Assembly: GCF_030542965.1 (NCBI RefSeq)
Contig: NZ_JAUAOA010000015.1
Location: 1-64,000, forward strand
DNA length: 64,000 bases
DNA from: Azotosporobacter soli
Lineage (GTDB): Bacteria; Bacillota; Negativicutes; SG130
Direction: 5' to 3'
The notes beneath the pieces are model-generated. The model was given only the letters and a program-made list of their open reading frames with translations, was not told the origin of the DNA and did not search any database. This document shows positions 25,180 through 34,800 of this stretch, piece after piece. How positions within the stretch are numbered: the stretch's first letter is position 1; the number at the start of each line of letters is the position of its first letter. The translations under genes were made by a program, and so were the position numbers.

Positions 25180-25656
25180 ATGTTTAGCTTATTTCAAAAG
25201 AGTCAGGATATCATCGCGCCAATCAGCGGAAAAGTTATCGGTCTTGACATGGTGCCGGACGCGGCGTTTGCGCAGCGTATCATCGGTGACGGTGCGGCGC
25301 TGAGCGAGCTGTGCGACGACACGGTCTACGCGCCGGTGGATGGTACGCTGACGTTGGTGTTTCGCACCAATCATGCCTTTGCGATCACGACGAAGGACAA
25401 GCTGGAAGTCTTGGTTCATGTAGGGATGGATACGGTAAAAATGGAGGGAGAAGGCTTTGAACGCCTTGCCGAAGAAGGGGCGCAGGTTAAGGCCGGACAG
25501 CCGGTTCTGCGCATTGATCGCTCTAAGATCGAAGCGGCCGGATATTCTTTGATAACGCCGGTTGTCATTACTTCAATGGCTAACATCAAAAAAATCGAGG
25601 TGATGCTCGATAAAAAAGTAACCGGCGGTAAAGATGCCATGTTTTCGCATAAATGA
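25180..25656 (+). CDS. PTS glucose-type EIIA component (Crr-like)
   Basis: A 158-residue cytoplasmic phosphocarrier that accepts phosphate from HPr and passes it to the EIIB domain of the partner permease. The phosphorylated His80 is in VLVHVGMDTV and its partner His65 is in TNHAFAI. APISGKVIGLDMVPD is the family N-terminus. It is a stand-alone IIA of the glucose superfamily; in E. coli NagE the same domain is fused to IICB, but here it is a separate gene in the same operon. The ATG follows GAGGA. The neighbouring IICB and LicT show it serves the GlcNAc/glucose-type system. Confidence 0.93.
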   Translation: MFSLFQKSQDIIAPISGKVIGLDMVPDAAFAQRIIGDGAALSELCDDTVYAPVDGTLTLVFRTNHAFAITTKDKLEVLVHVGMDTVKMEGEGFERLAEEGAQVKAGQPVLRIDRSKIEAAGYSLITPVVITSMANIKKIEVMLDKKVTGGKDAMFSHK

Positions 25657-25689
25657 AGCGGACTGTGAAGCAGTCGTGGGGGGCTTGCG

Positions 25690-26526
25690 GTGAGAAGCGA
25701 TCAATGTGAAATCCTCAAAGTGTTTAACAATAATATCGTCCTCGCGGCGGCGGACGGCAAAGAACAGATTTTAATGTCGAAAGGCATCGGCTTTGGCCGC
25801 CAGAGCGGAGACCGGATCGCAGCAGGAACCGAAGTGGAGAAGATCTTTGCGATGCAGGATGCGGAAAACCATGACCGCTTTTGCAAACTGCTAAGCCAAG
25901 TCAATGATGAAACCTTTCGTATCTGCCAAAAAATCATCCGCATGATCGGTGAGCGGCTCGGCGAAGAGTTGGACGAAAACATCCACATCAATCTGGTCGA
26001 CCATATTGCGTTCATGGTCAAACGGGTCATGAACGGCGAACAGATCCATAATCCGTTCCTGACGGAGATCGAACTGCTTTATAAGACCGAATTTCAGTTG
26101 GCGGAGCAGGCTGTTCAAATGCTGCGCCAGGAGACGAAACTTACGATTCCAGACGGTGAAATCGGCTTTATTGCCATGCACATTCATTCGGCGCGCAACC
26201 AGGGGAAATTGTCACAGACCGTGAAATGCGCGTATCTGGCGAACAGCATCGTGGAACTGATCGAAGAGGAACGCGCCATAACCATTGACCGACAGTCGCT
26301 TGATTACGCGCGCTTTATCACGCATGTGCGCTTCACGGTGCAGCGTTTGACCAGCAATACGCCGATTCCCAACGATTTGCTCTCGACGATTAAGCGCAAG
26401 TATAAGACCTCATATCTTCTGGCGCGCAAGATCAGCAAGATGATCGCCTTCGAATTGGAACTGAAAGAAGTGCCGGAAGGCGAAGTCGGCTATATTGCGA
26501 TCCATATCGAAAAACTCTGCAGCTAA
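25690..26526 (+). CDS. licT: Transcription antiterminator, BglG/LicT family
   Basis: A 278-residue RNA-binding antiterminator. The N-terminal CAT domain (about 1-55, with EILKVFNNNIVLAA and KGIGFGRQSGD) binds the RAT. Two PTS-regulation domains follow, PRD1 about 65-170 and PRD2 about 172-278. Conserved histidines lie in HIAFMVKRV, GFIAMHIHSA, FITHVRFT and YIAIHIEKL, and are phosphorylated by HPr or EII. The start is GTG at 25690. It is encoded between EIIA and EIICB, 33 bases after the IIA stop, so it controls its own operon through the leader RAT. The symbol is by family; GlcT- or SacT-type names would do equally. Confidence 0.93.
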   Translation: MRSDQCEILKVFNNNIVLAAADGKEQILMSKGIGFGRQSGDRIAAGTEVEKIFAMQDAENHDRFCKLLSQVNDETFRICQKIIRMIGERLGEELDENIHINLVDHIAFMVKRVMNGEQIHNPFLTEIELLYKTEFQLAEQAVQMLRQETKLTIPDGEIGFIAMHIHSARNQGKLSQTVKCAYLANSIVELIEEERAITIDRQSLDYARFITHVRFTVQRLTSNTPIPNDLLSTIKRKYKTSYLLARKISKMIAFELELKEVPEGEVGYIAIHIEKLCS

Positions 26527-26580
26527 AGAGGTACGACCCCGGTATTCCGGGTAGATTATAAAAAACAAGGAGGTAGAACA

Positions 26581-27984
26581 ATGTCATCAAATGTAATGGG
26601 GTATATCCAAAAATTAGGCAAGGCGCTGATGACGCCGGTCGCTGTATTGCCGGCCGCCGCACTTTTGCTGCGTCTTGGCGCGCCGGACATTCTGAACTGG
26701 CCGTGGATGTTCCAGGCTGGCGATGCTATTTTCGGTAATCTGGCGGTCATCTTTGCGGTAGGCATCGCAGTAGGTCTGGCGGAAGAGAACAACGGCGTTG
26801 CCGGTCTCGCCGCTTTGGTCGGCTATTTCGTATTGACTAAAGTCGGCACCAGTTTTGACAAGACGATCAATATGGGCGTTCTCGCAGGTTTCCTCTCCGG
26901 CATGGTAGCAGGCTATTTGTATAATAAATATCGTAACATCAAGCTGCCGGATTTTCTTGGCTTCTTTGGCGGCAAACGCTTCGTGCCGATCATAACTTCG
27001 ATCTATATGCTGGTTATAGGCGTTTTGGCAGGCTACGTGTGGCCGCTGATCCAGCATGGCTTGAATACGTTCGGCAATGCGATCGCCGGTTCCGGTGCGG
27101 TCGGTGCGATGATTTTCGGCATTCTGAACCGTGCGTTGATCCCGTTCGGTTTGCATCATGTTTTGAACAGCCTCTTTTGGTTTCAGTTCGGTACGTTCAC
27201 CGATGCGGCCGGCAAGGTCGTCAACGGCGACCTGACGCGTTTCTTTGCGCATGACCCGACGGCCGGCACGTTTATGACCGGTTTCTTCCCGATTTTCATG
27301 TTTGCATTGCCGGCTGCCTGCCTGGCCATGATCACTACGGCCAGACCGGAAAAACGCAAAGCAATCACCGGCATGATGCTCGGCATCGCGTTGACCTCCT
27401 TCCTGACCGGCATCACGGAGCCGATCGAATTCACCTTCTTATTCCTCGCGCCGGGCTTATATGCTGCGCATGCGCTCCTGACGGGCCTGTCGATGTTTAT
27501 CACCGCATCGCTCGGCATGAAACTGGGCTTCGGCTTTTCCGCCGGTGCAATCGATTATGTGCTCAATTACGGCATCGCGACGAAACCGGCGCTGCTTTGG
27601 GCCGTCGGTGCGGCCTTCGCGGTCATTTACTATCTGGTCTTCGTATTCGTGATCAAGAAATTCGACCTGCCGACGCCGGGCCGCGAAACGGACAATGGCG
27701 ATGAGGACGTTGACGGCGTTACCGAACAGCAGGCCGATCTGACTGAGCGGGCGCATAATATTTTGCTGGCGCTCGGCGGCAAGGAAAACATCACGTCACT
27801 TGACGCTTGCATCACACGGTTGCGGATTGTCGTCAAGGACATGAGCCTGATTAATGAAGGCAAACTGAAACAACTCGGCGCGACCGGCGTCATGAAAATG
27901 GACGCGGTCAGTCTGCAAGTCATCGTCGGCACGGTGGCCGATCCGCTGGCTTCGTACATTAACCGCGAACGCAAACAATCCTAA
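26581..27984 (+). CDS. nagE: PTS EIICB, N-acetylglucosamine/glucose family (NagE-like)
   Basis: A 467-residue membrane permease that takes up and phosphorylates a hexose. The IIC domain (about 1-350, ~10 hydrophobic segments) shows LPDFLGFFGGKRFVPI, NRALIPFGLHHVLNSLFWFQ and GITEPIEFTFLFLAPGLY; the Glu of GITEP binds sugar. The IIB domain (about 385-467) carries the phospho-Cys in SLDACITRLRI. It is close to the E. coli NagE sequence over its whole length, minus the C-terminal IIA, which is the separate upstream gene. GlcNAc is favoured over glucose on that basis. AGGAGG precedes the ATG. It is the last gene of the RAT-controlled operon. Confidence 0.9.
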   Translation: MSSNVMGYIQKLGKALMTPVAVLPAAALLLRLGAPDILNWPWMFQAGDAIFGNLAVIFAVGIAVGLAEENNGVAGLAALVGYFVLTKVGTSFDKTINMGVLAGFLSGMVAGYLYNKYRNIKLPDFLGFFGGKRFVPIITSIYMLVIGVLAGYVWPLIQHGLNTFGNAIAGSGAVGAMIFGILNRALIPFGLHHVLNSLFWFQFGTFTDAAGKVVNGDLTRFFAHDPTAGTFMTGFFPIFMFALPAACLAMITTARPEKRKAITGMMLGIALTSFLTGITEPIEFTFLFLAPGLYAAHALLTGLSMFITASLGMKLGFGFSAGAIDYVLNYGIATKPALLWAVGAAFAVIYYLVFVFVIKKFDLPTPGRETDNGDEDVDGVTEQQADLTERAHNILLALGGKENITSLDACITRLRIVVKDMSLINEGKLKQLGATGVMKMDAVSLQVIVGTVADPLASYINRERKQS

Positions 27985-28004
27985 GGCCAAACGAGAGTAG
28001 AATT

Positions 28005-28110
28005 CGATAACACGAAGAAGGGAAGCGGGCCGATAGAATCAGCCCGCTTCCCTTCTTCAACTCTTCGTGTAAAAAACATCCCGCGTGATTTCGTTTTGTC
28101 GACCGTCTCA
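28005..28110 (-). repeat. Dispersed palindromic repeat, copy C (minus orientation, short)
   Basis: Starts with CGATAACACGAAGAAG and contains a 17-bp palindromic arm (GAAGAAGGGAAGCGGGC with its complement). It ends with CTCTTCGTGT and the GATTTCGTTTTGTCGAC tail. It lacks the AT-rich centre seen in copies B and D, so it folds into a tighter hairpin that may also end the PTS transcript. Confidence 0.8.
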
Positions 28111-28178
28111 GGCGACCTGTTGCAGGCCGCTTCTTTGCTGTTCAAAGGAAGGAGTAGGGTTGTTATGCTTTGCCATGA

Positions 28179-28208
28179 AATAATTGCCGCAGGCCTGTGG
28201 CAATTATT
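28179..28208 (+). promoter_or_regulatory. 13-bp palindromic hairpin upstream of manA
   Basis: AATAATTGCC pairs with GGCAATTATT, extended by three pairs (one G-T) around loop GGCC. No T-run follows. The symmetry and position about 70 bases before manA suggest an operator or a leader hairpin. A TTGCAT-like -35 follows it at about 28214. Confidence 0.4.
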
Positions 28209-28280
28209 GTGGCTTGCATGCCTTCAATAATGTGCTACTATTAGGGATGACACTATCTGATGCGGCAGGGGGACAGGCTT

Positions 28281-29183
28281 ATGTATCCGTTAAAATTTGA
28301 ACCGATTTACAAGGAGCGCATTTGGGGCGGGCGCAAAATGGCATCGCTCTTACAACGCAAACTGCCGGAGGGCAAAATCGGTGAAAGCTGGGAGCTATCC
28401 GGTTATGGCGGCGATGTCAGTCGGGTGGTCAATGGAGCGCTGGCAGGCAAAGATTTAAATGAATTGATGAAAGATTATCGAGAGAAGCTGCTGGGAGAAA
28501 CGGCAGCGCGGCTGACCGAATTTCCGCTCTTGATCAAAATTATCGATGCCAATGACAAACTTTCGCTTCAGGTCCATCCGGCAGACAGCGTGCTTGGCAA
28601 CGGAAAAACCGAGGCCTGGTATGTTGCAGAGGCAGAGCCGGGCGCGCAAATCATCTATGGCCTTAAAGCTGGCGTTGACAGAGCGCGACTTGAGCAGGTC
28701 ATGCAGGAGGGACGAATTCTAGATTCGATTAAAACCGTCACGGTTAAAAAGGGCGATCTTGTTTTTGTTCCGGCAGGCATGATTCATGCCTTGCTCGAAG
28801 GCGTAGTGGTTTATGAGGTGCAGCAAAGTTCGGATACCACATACCGCCTGTACGACTATGACCGCGTAGCGGCAAACGGCGCAAGACGCGAGCTGCATAT
28901 CGATCAGGCTCTTGATGCCGTTGATTTTTCGGCTGAAGCGAGCGTGGATTTTAGCCAACCGGTTCACTGCCCTTATTTTTCGCTGGAGGCAATCCAGTGT
29001 GCCGGAGAGAAACAGCTTGCCACGCAGGGGGCATTTATGATTCTCTGCATTACCGAAGGGCGAGGAAAGATTGAATACCAAGGCGGCAGCGAAAGCGTCG
29101 CAGCCGGTGAGACGCTTTTGATTCCGGCTTGTCTTGATCAGATCCGAATAATCGGTGCAATGAATGTATTGCAAATTCGATAA
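28281..29183 (+). CDS. manA: Mannose-6-phosphate isomerase, type I
   Basis: Zinc enzyme that interconverts mannose-6-phosphate and fructose-6-phosphate. The zinc ligands are visible: Gln/His in LSLQVHPAD, Glu in KTEAWYV and His in VPAGMIHALLEG. The N-terminal FEPIYKERIWGGRKM and the sequence SDTTYRLYDYDR are family hallmarks. The 300-residue length fits the short Firmicutes form. The ATG at 28281 follows AGGGGGAC; the frame's upstream start at 28260 has no such site. It is a single-gene unit behind a palindrome and ahead of a strong hairpin. It may feed the PTS-derived or mannose sugars into glycolysis. Confidence 0.93.
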   Translation: MYPLKFEPIYKERIWGGRKMASLLQRKLPEGKIGESWELSGYGGDVSRVVNGALAGKDLNELMKDYREKLLGETAARLTEFPLLIKIIDANDKLSLQVHPADSVLGNGKTEAWYVAEAEPGAQIIYGLKAGVDRARLEQVMQEGRILDSIKTVTVKKGDLVFVPAGMIHALLEGVVVYEVQQSSDTTYRLYDYDRVAANGARRELHIDQALDAVDFSAEASVDFSQPVHCPYFSLEAIQCAGEKQLATQGAFMILCITEGRGKIEYQGGSESVAAGETLLIPACLDQIRIIGAMNVLQIR

Positions 29184-29229
29184 AATAAACAGCTCCCGTT
29201 GGCGATGCGGCCAACGGGAGCTGTTTATT
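29184..29229 (+). terminator. Strong hairpin after manA
   Basis: A perfect 19-bp stem (29184-29202 with 29211-29229), loop of eight. The right arm itself ends in TTTATT. It overlaps the manA stop region. Confidence 0.85.
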
Positions 29230-29330
29230 AAGAATTATATAAGATTATATTTATGAGCAGGAATTTACAAAAAATAGAAGAAAGGTTTTAATTAAGTGTT
29301 TTATACGCCAGTGAAAAGGATGAGACTGCG

Positions 29331-30737
29331 ATGGAGTATGATTATGATGTTGCGATTGTTGGGGGCGGTCCGGCAGGATTGAGTGTTGGAGCCGAACTGG
29401 CGAAGCTTGGCAACCGGATATTGCTCATGGAAAAAGGGAAAATTGGCGATACGGATCGCGCCTGGATTGTACCGGGATCCATTCTGGCGACCGCGGATGC
29501 GAGCGTACAGTCTTTTGCCTATAACGGGGTGCGTCGTTTTCTCGAGTACACGCCTACTTTGTCGATTCAGTGGGAAGCGGTGGCTCCTTGGGACAGTGAC
29601 GAACGTTGGAAATGCTATCCGTATATTAGACAAACGGAGTTGCTTAATCACTGGGCCGATGTTATTCGTCAGTCAAAGTCTACGGTTATTGAGAATACGG
29701 CTTATCTTGATCATATAGTGGAGGAGAATGCAGTTCGTGTGCGCGCTCAGGGCGGGCAGGAATACAGGACGCGTATGTTGCTTGATGCATCAGGATACCA
29801 TTCTTCGCTCGCGCAAAAACAGCGTATCAGTCGAGAGGGATATTTTTGGTGGTCGGTATACGGCTATGAACTGGAATTTGAAAATACGGCGCAATTGTCG
29901 CATCCAGGGACGCTCGGTGCGATGCAAGTTGGCGATTATATGCTCTGGCAGTCATTTAAGTCGAGTCCGCTTGATGCACGGGCGACGCTGTCGCAGCTCA
30001 AGCCGATTATGGAATATGAAGTACTCGATGAGAAAAAGGTTTTTGTCTTTATTTTGTTTTTTACTACAGATACTGTGGAGAAGTCATTTATCAAAAATCA
30101 CTTGGACGATTTGTTGCAGCGTGATCCGGATTTAGCTGCATTTCGTACCGGTCGCGTGGCTTGTGAACGCTTTGGCTGGTATCCGTCCGGCGGTCTGTCG
30201 CAGCAATGTGCGACAGACCGGATTGCTTTCATTGGCGATGCCGGCTGTTGGACAATTCCGGCTGGCTGGGGAATGTCATTTATTTTGCAAAACTATCGGA
30301 CCTATGCTGCTGGTTTGCATCAATTGCTGCAGGATGATGCGCTTGATCAGATAAACTTAAACCGGGCGGCAGTTTTTAATGAACGACAAAAGTACGAAAT
30401 CTGCATGGACAAAGTCGTCTTGCATTTTCTCGCTTATGCGGAGTCCGAATTAATTGACCGTTTTACGAAGAGGATGCTGGATACATTTGGCGGCGGTATG
30501 CTGGAAACGATGTTTTGCCTGCAGCTTGATGAACGTCAATCCATTGACGCCCTAAAGGCAGTGGTTCGAGAGTTCAGCATTACGGAACTGGCGGGGCTGC
30601 TTAGCCGCGAGCGCGAACCGGAATTGCTGTTGACCGTGCTGGCGGAATTTGCCGAGAGTGCGTTGATTGATGGAATCCGGCGATTGTTGGGCAAAGAAAG
30701 AGAAGCGGCGGGATTTTCTTTTACGCCGCTGCGCTAA
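29331..30737 (+). CDS. FAD-dependent oxidoreductase (lycopene-cyclase/geranylgeranyl-reductase-like)
   Basis: A 468-residue flavoprotein. The Rossmann dinucleotide-binding motif DVAIVGGGPAGLSVGAELAK is at residues 6-25, LLLDASGYHS resembles the mid-chain DATG-type motif and RIAFIGDAGCWTIPAGWGMS is the second FAD motif. The closest patterns are the lycopene cyclase and prenyl-reductase branches of the p-hydroxybenzoate-hydroxylase fold, which act on isoprenoid or lipid substrates. The substrate is not identifiable. It starts a more AT-rich run and is 9 bases ahead of an AttH/CrtC-like gene, so the two probably act in one pathway. No other carotenoid genes are nearby. Confidence 0.75.
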   Translation: MEYDYDVAIVGGGPAGLSVGAELAKLGNRILLMEKGKIGDTDRAWIVPGSILATADASVQSFAYNGVRRFLEYTPTLSIQWEAVAPWDSDERWKCYPYIRQTELLNHWADVIRQSKSTVIENTAYLDHIVEENAVRVRAQGGQEYRTRMLLDASGYHSSLAQKQRISREGYFWWSVYGYELEFENTAQLSHPGTLGAMQVGDYMLWQSFKSSPLDARATLSQLKPIMEYEVLDEKKVFVFILFFTTDTVEKSFIKNHLDDLLQRDPDLAAFRTGRVACERFGWYPSGGLSQQCATDRIAFIGDAGCWTIPAGWGMSFILQNYRTYAAGLHQLLQDDALDQINLNRAAVFNERQKYEICMDKVVLHFLAYAESELIDRFTKRMLDTFGGGMLETMFCLQLDERQSIDALKAVVREFSITELAGLLSREREPELLLTVLAEFAESALIDGIRRLLGKEREAAGFSFTPLR

Positions 30738-30746
30738 GGAGACGCG

Positions 30747-31829
30747 ATGAAAAAAATATTGGGACGTCTGTATCATGCTCTTGTTTATCGCTATTCGCTG
30801 CTGCGGCCGCTTCACTATTTATTTCGCTCCCGTAAACGTAAGCCAATCAGGTTGCCTGAAGCGGATGGGTTTCTTAGAGAGCAGGATGTGCAGTGGTGGT
30901 ATTGGACAGGCCATCTCGAGTCAGAGACGGGACGGAAATATGGTTTTGAAATTGTATTTTTTGCTTTTAATAGCTGGATTTTCTTTAAGAATCAACTGGC
31001 TCAAGCGGCTATTACCGATATAAGCGAAGCTTCATTCCAATACCGGGAAGAAGTTGAATTTTGCAGCTTGCCGAAACGATTGGCAGGCCGCTTTGCGATG
31101 CAAGCCGAAGAAGACGGCAGGGCAGTCATTGTTGCAAACGGCGGCGGCGGACGGGATCGCCTATCCTGTGAAGTTGGGAAATACGAGCTGCAACTGCAAC
31201 TAACGGATAGGAAGCAGCCGGTGATGCATTATGGCGGTGAGGCTCACGACTATTCGTTCGGCGGCTATACCTATTATTATGCACGCGAGCGGATGCAGGT
31301 TCAGGGAACCATTCGAATTGACGGGCAGGAATATGCCGTAACGGGCGAAAGCTGGTTTGACCGTCAATATGGTGACTTATATGAGAGCATTTTTAAAGGA
31401 TGGCAGTGGTTTGCGTTAAGCCTCAACGACGGACGCGCCATTATGCTTTATGACTTTTTGGGGACGGCTTATCAGCAGGAACGAATTGGTTCGATCACTT
31501 CGCTGCAAGCGACGCAGGAATTGGGTATGAATGACTTTTTCGTAACGATATTAGACTCGTGGCAGTGTCCGGAGAGCCGGATTCGCTTTCCTGCTCGCTG
31601 GCGACTTAATGTCAAGGGGGAGATCTTTTCTGTTACGCCGTTGGTTCAGGATCAAAGTCTGCTGGCGCGACATGGATGGTGGATTGGCCCGGAATATTGG
31701 GAAGGGGCGTGTAGCGTCACAAACGCGGATGGTAGTTTAGTCGGTCAGGCCTATGTTGAACTGAATGGTTTTGGTCATAAACTGATCAGCCTCGATCTGG
31801 AAGGTGAAAATTTGGATTTTGCGATATAA
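30747..31829 (+). CDS. AttH/CrtC-like lipocalin-fold protein (carotenoid 1,2-hydratase family)
   Basis: A 360-residue protein of the CrtC/AttH superfamily, two lipocalin-like beta-barrels. Diagnostic stretches are VQWWYWTGHLESETGRKYGF near the N-terminus, SWFDRQYGD in the middle, which corresponds to the conserved AWMDHEWG region, and FALSLNDGRAIMLYDF. CrtC adds water to a carotenoid double bond; AttH-type relatives have no settled function. The N-terminus is basic (MKKILGRLYHALVYRYSLL) and may attach the protein to a membrane; no cleavable signal is clear. It is coupled to the FAD enzyme upstream and 41 bases before the kinase gene. Confidence 0.75.
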   Translation: MKKILGRLYHALVYRYSLLRPLHYLFRSRKRKPIRLPEADGFLREQDVQWWYWTGHLESETGRKYGFEIVFFAFNSWIFFKNQLAQAAITDISEASFQYREEVEFCSLPKRLAGRFAMQAEEDGRAVIVANGGGGRDRLSCEVGKYELQLQLTDRKQPVMHYGGEAHDYSFGGYTYYYARERMQVQGTIRIDGQEYAVTGESWFDRQYGDLYESIFKGWQWFALSLNDGRAIMLYDFLGTAYQQERIGSITSLQATQELGMNDFFVTILDSWQCPESRIRFPARWRLNVKGEIFSVTPLVQDQSLLARHGWWIGPEYWEGACSVTNADGSLVGQAYVELNGFGHKLISLDLEGENLDFAI

Positions 31830-31870
31830 ACAGAGTCGCTTTCAGTTAGGCGGAAAGGACGGGGTTGAGT

Positions 31871-34800
31871 ATGCTGGCACGCGAATATGAGCTGGGAGAA
31901 AAAATGTATGAAAGTACGACCAGCATTCTATATCGGGCAACAACGTTAAAAGACCGGAAAGCGGTCGTTCTAAAAATGAGCCATGAAGAGTACCCTGGTC
32001 CAGAAAAAGAGGCTCAATTGCGTTATGAATATGAACTGACAAAAGAAGTCAGCGGTCCTAGCGTAATAAAAGCATTGGACTTAATTGAAGAAAATGGTAC
32101 GAACATCATTGTGTATGAAGACTTTGGCGGTATGGCGTTAAATGATTTAGATTGTTCAAAATGGCGCATGCGGCAAAAAATAACCCTGTTTCTCAAAGTG
32201 ATTGATGGGTTAAGTACGGTTCACAGCAAGGCTGTTATTCATAAAGACTTAAATCCGGCCAATATTGTTTTGAATCAGTCAACTGGTCAGGTAAAACTTA
32301 TCGATTTTGGCAACGCAACGCGGTTGACAAGAGAAAATATTGTAAATGTGCCGCGCCCGAGAATTGAAGGGACGTTGGCGTACATGGCGCCGGAGCAAAC
32401 CGGACGGATGAACCGCATCGTTGATTATCGCGCCGATTATTATGCGCTTGGCGCGACCTTTTATGAAATAATGAGCAATCAATTTCTGTTTCCACACGCC
32501 CAGGATTCGGTAGAATTGATGCATTGCCTGCTGGCCAAGGAACCGAAGCCTTTGACGGAGCTAAATGAAAAAATTCCGCCTATGCTGTCGCGCATTGTAA
32601 TGAAGTTGCTGGCTAAAAATGCAGAGGATCGCTATCAAAGTTTGTACGGCGTCAAAGCAGATTTGGAAAATTGTCTGGATCAATTGGAAAATAAGGGCAG
32701 AATCGATGATTTTATGCTTGGCCAGAAGGATGATCTTGGCAAGTTTGAAATTCCGCAACGCCTCTATGGGCGCAAGCAGGAATTGACGGAATTGATTAGC
32801 GGTTATGAAAAGGTATACCGTGGCGGCTTTGAAATGCTGTTAATAACAGGACCTTCCGGCGTCGGCAAAAGTCTGCTTGTCAGCGAATTGCAAAAAGCGG
32901 TTATACAGGGGCGCGGCTATTTCGTAACGGGAAAATATGAAAAACACAAACATGAAATTCCTTATAGCGCCTTGCTTGACGCGTTTCGCGATTTGGTGCG
33001 CGTTGTGCTGACGGAGCCGGAAGAGAAAATTGCCCAGCTCAAAACACGTTTAAAGGAAAAATTGGCTGCGAATGGACGAATTATTACAGATGTGGTGCCG
33101 GAAGTAAAATTTATTATTGGCGAGCAGGCGGCGGTTGAGGAGTTGACGCCTGTGGAAAATAAAAATCGTTTTCATTTTGTTTTTCGTGAATTCATCAGCG
33201 CGTTTGTCGGATCCCGGCAGACACTGGTGATCTTTCTTGATGATCTGCAGTGGGTGGATGATGCGTCGATTGAACTTTTGCGTACGCTGGCCTTGACGAA
33301 GGAGCACGGCTATTTGTACCTGATCGGCGCTTACCGAAAAGACGGCATAAATGAACTGCATCCGTTGTCCGTTGCGTTAGAAGAAATGGAAAAAAGAAAT
33401 GGCAGAGGCATCAAAACCATTCATTTAATGCCGCTTGGCGTTTCGGCCATTTCGGAACTGCTGGCCGATGCATTGAAGAGTGATGTGAAAAATGTGCAGG
33501 CGCTGGCCGAGTTGATTCACCATAAAACGGACGGCGTACCGTTTTTTATCAATGAGATATTATTGCAGTTGGAGAAACAACATTTAATTTGGCTTGATTA
33601 CCAGGCCATGTGTTGGAAATGGGATTTGGCAGGCATCAAAAATGCAGGAATTTCCGATAGCATGGTGGGCCTTCTTAGCAAGCGAATCAACAGTCAGGAT
33701 GAAAATACGCAGCGTGTGCTCGGAATGGCGGCGTTGGTCGGAAATCGTTTTGATTTTACATTGTTGTCGGAACTTGATCCAAATCGGCAGCATCTGATAG
33801 CAGCTGCTCTTTGGAATGCATTGCAGGAAGGCTTTATCCAGCCGCTCGATCCGGCTTACAAGTATATTCAAGATGCAAAGGTTGATTCTGTATTCCGTTT
33901 TTTTCATGACAGCATTCAACAAGCAGCGCAAAGCTTACTTAGTGAAACGCAACGTATGGAACTCCATTTGCGAATTGGCCGTATTTTGCGTGAACAGGAA
34001 AAGACGGTGGGCGGTGAAAGCAGGATTTTCGATATGGTCAGGCATTTGAACGCGGCGCAACCGTTAATAAGCGATCCGGCCGAACTGCGCGAATTAGGAG
34101 CTTTAAACTATTGGGCCGGAAAAAGAGCTAAGAAATCCTCTGCTTTTAGCACTTCGTTGGTTCATTTTCACCGTGCGTTGGAACTCTTGGGAACAGATGC
34201 TTGGCAAAAAAATCCGGCGTTGGCGCTCGACGTATATGTGCAGGCTGCGACAGTTGCCTATTCTTGCGGCGCATATGCGATGATGCAGACTTACAGCGAT
34301 AGCGTATTTGTCAATTGTCAGGATCCTTTTGTTCGCGTATCGATTTATGAAATTCAAATTCGTGCGCTGCTGGCGAGTGGTAAAGCGGGCGAAGGCGTCG
34401 AATTGGCACGTACAGCGTTGTCGATGTTGGGCGTTAATTTTCCCAGAAAGATAGCAAAACCATATTTGTTGCTGCAACTGACGACGTCAAAATTTTTTCT
34501 CCAACTTCGTGGTTTAGAATCGCTAGAGGAACTGCCGGCACTGCGCGATCAAAGACAAGAAGCGATTATGCGGATTTTGGCGGCAGTATCGTCATCGGCC
34601 TACCTGGCAGCACCGGAATTATTTGTATTGATGGTATTGAAACAAGTGGAAATCACCGTTAAATACGGCAAGTCCTCTCGCAGTCCGTTCGCATATTGCC
34701 TATACGGCGTCATTGTCGGAGGCGTTTTGGGCGACCTTGGGACGGGATATAAATTTGCTAAATTCGGTCTGGAGGCGATTGAGAAGGGGAATTATCAGGA

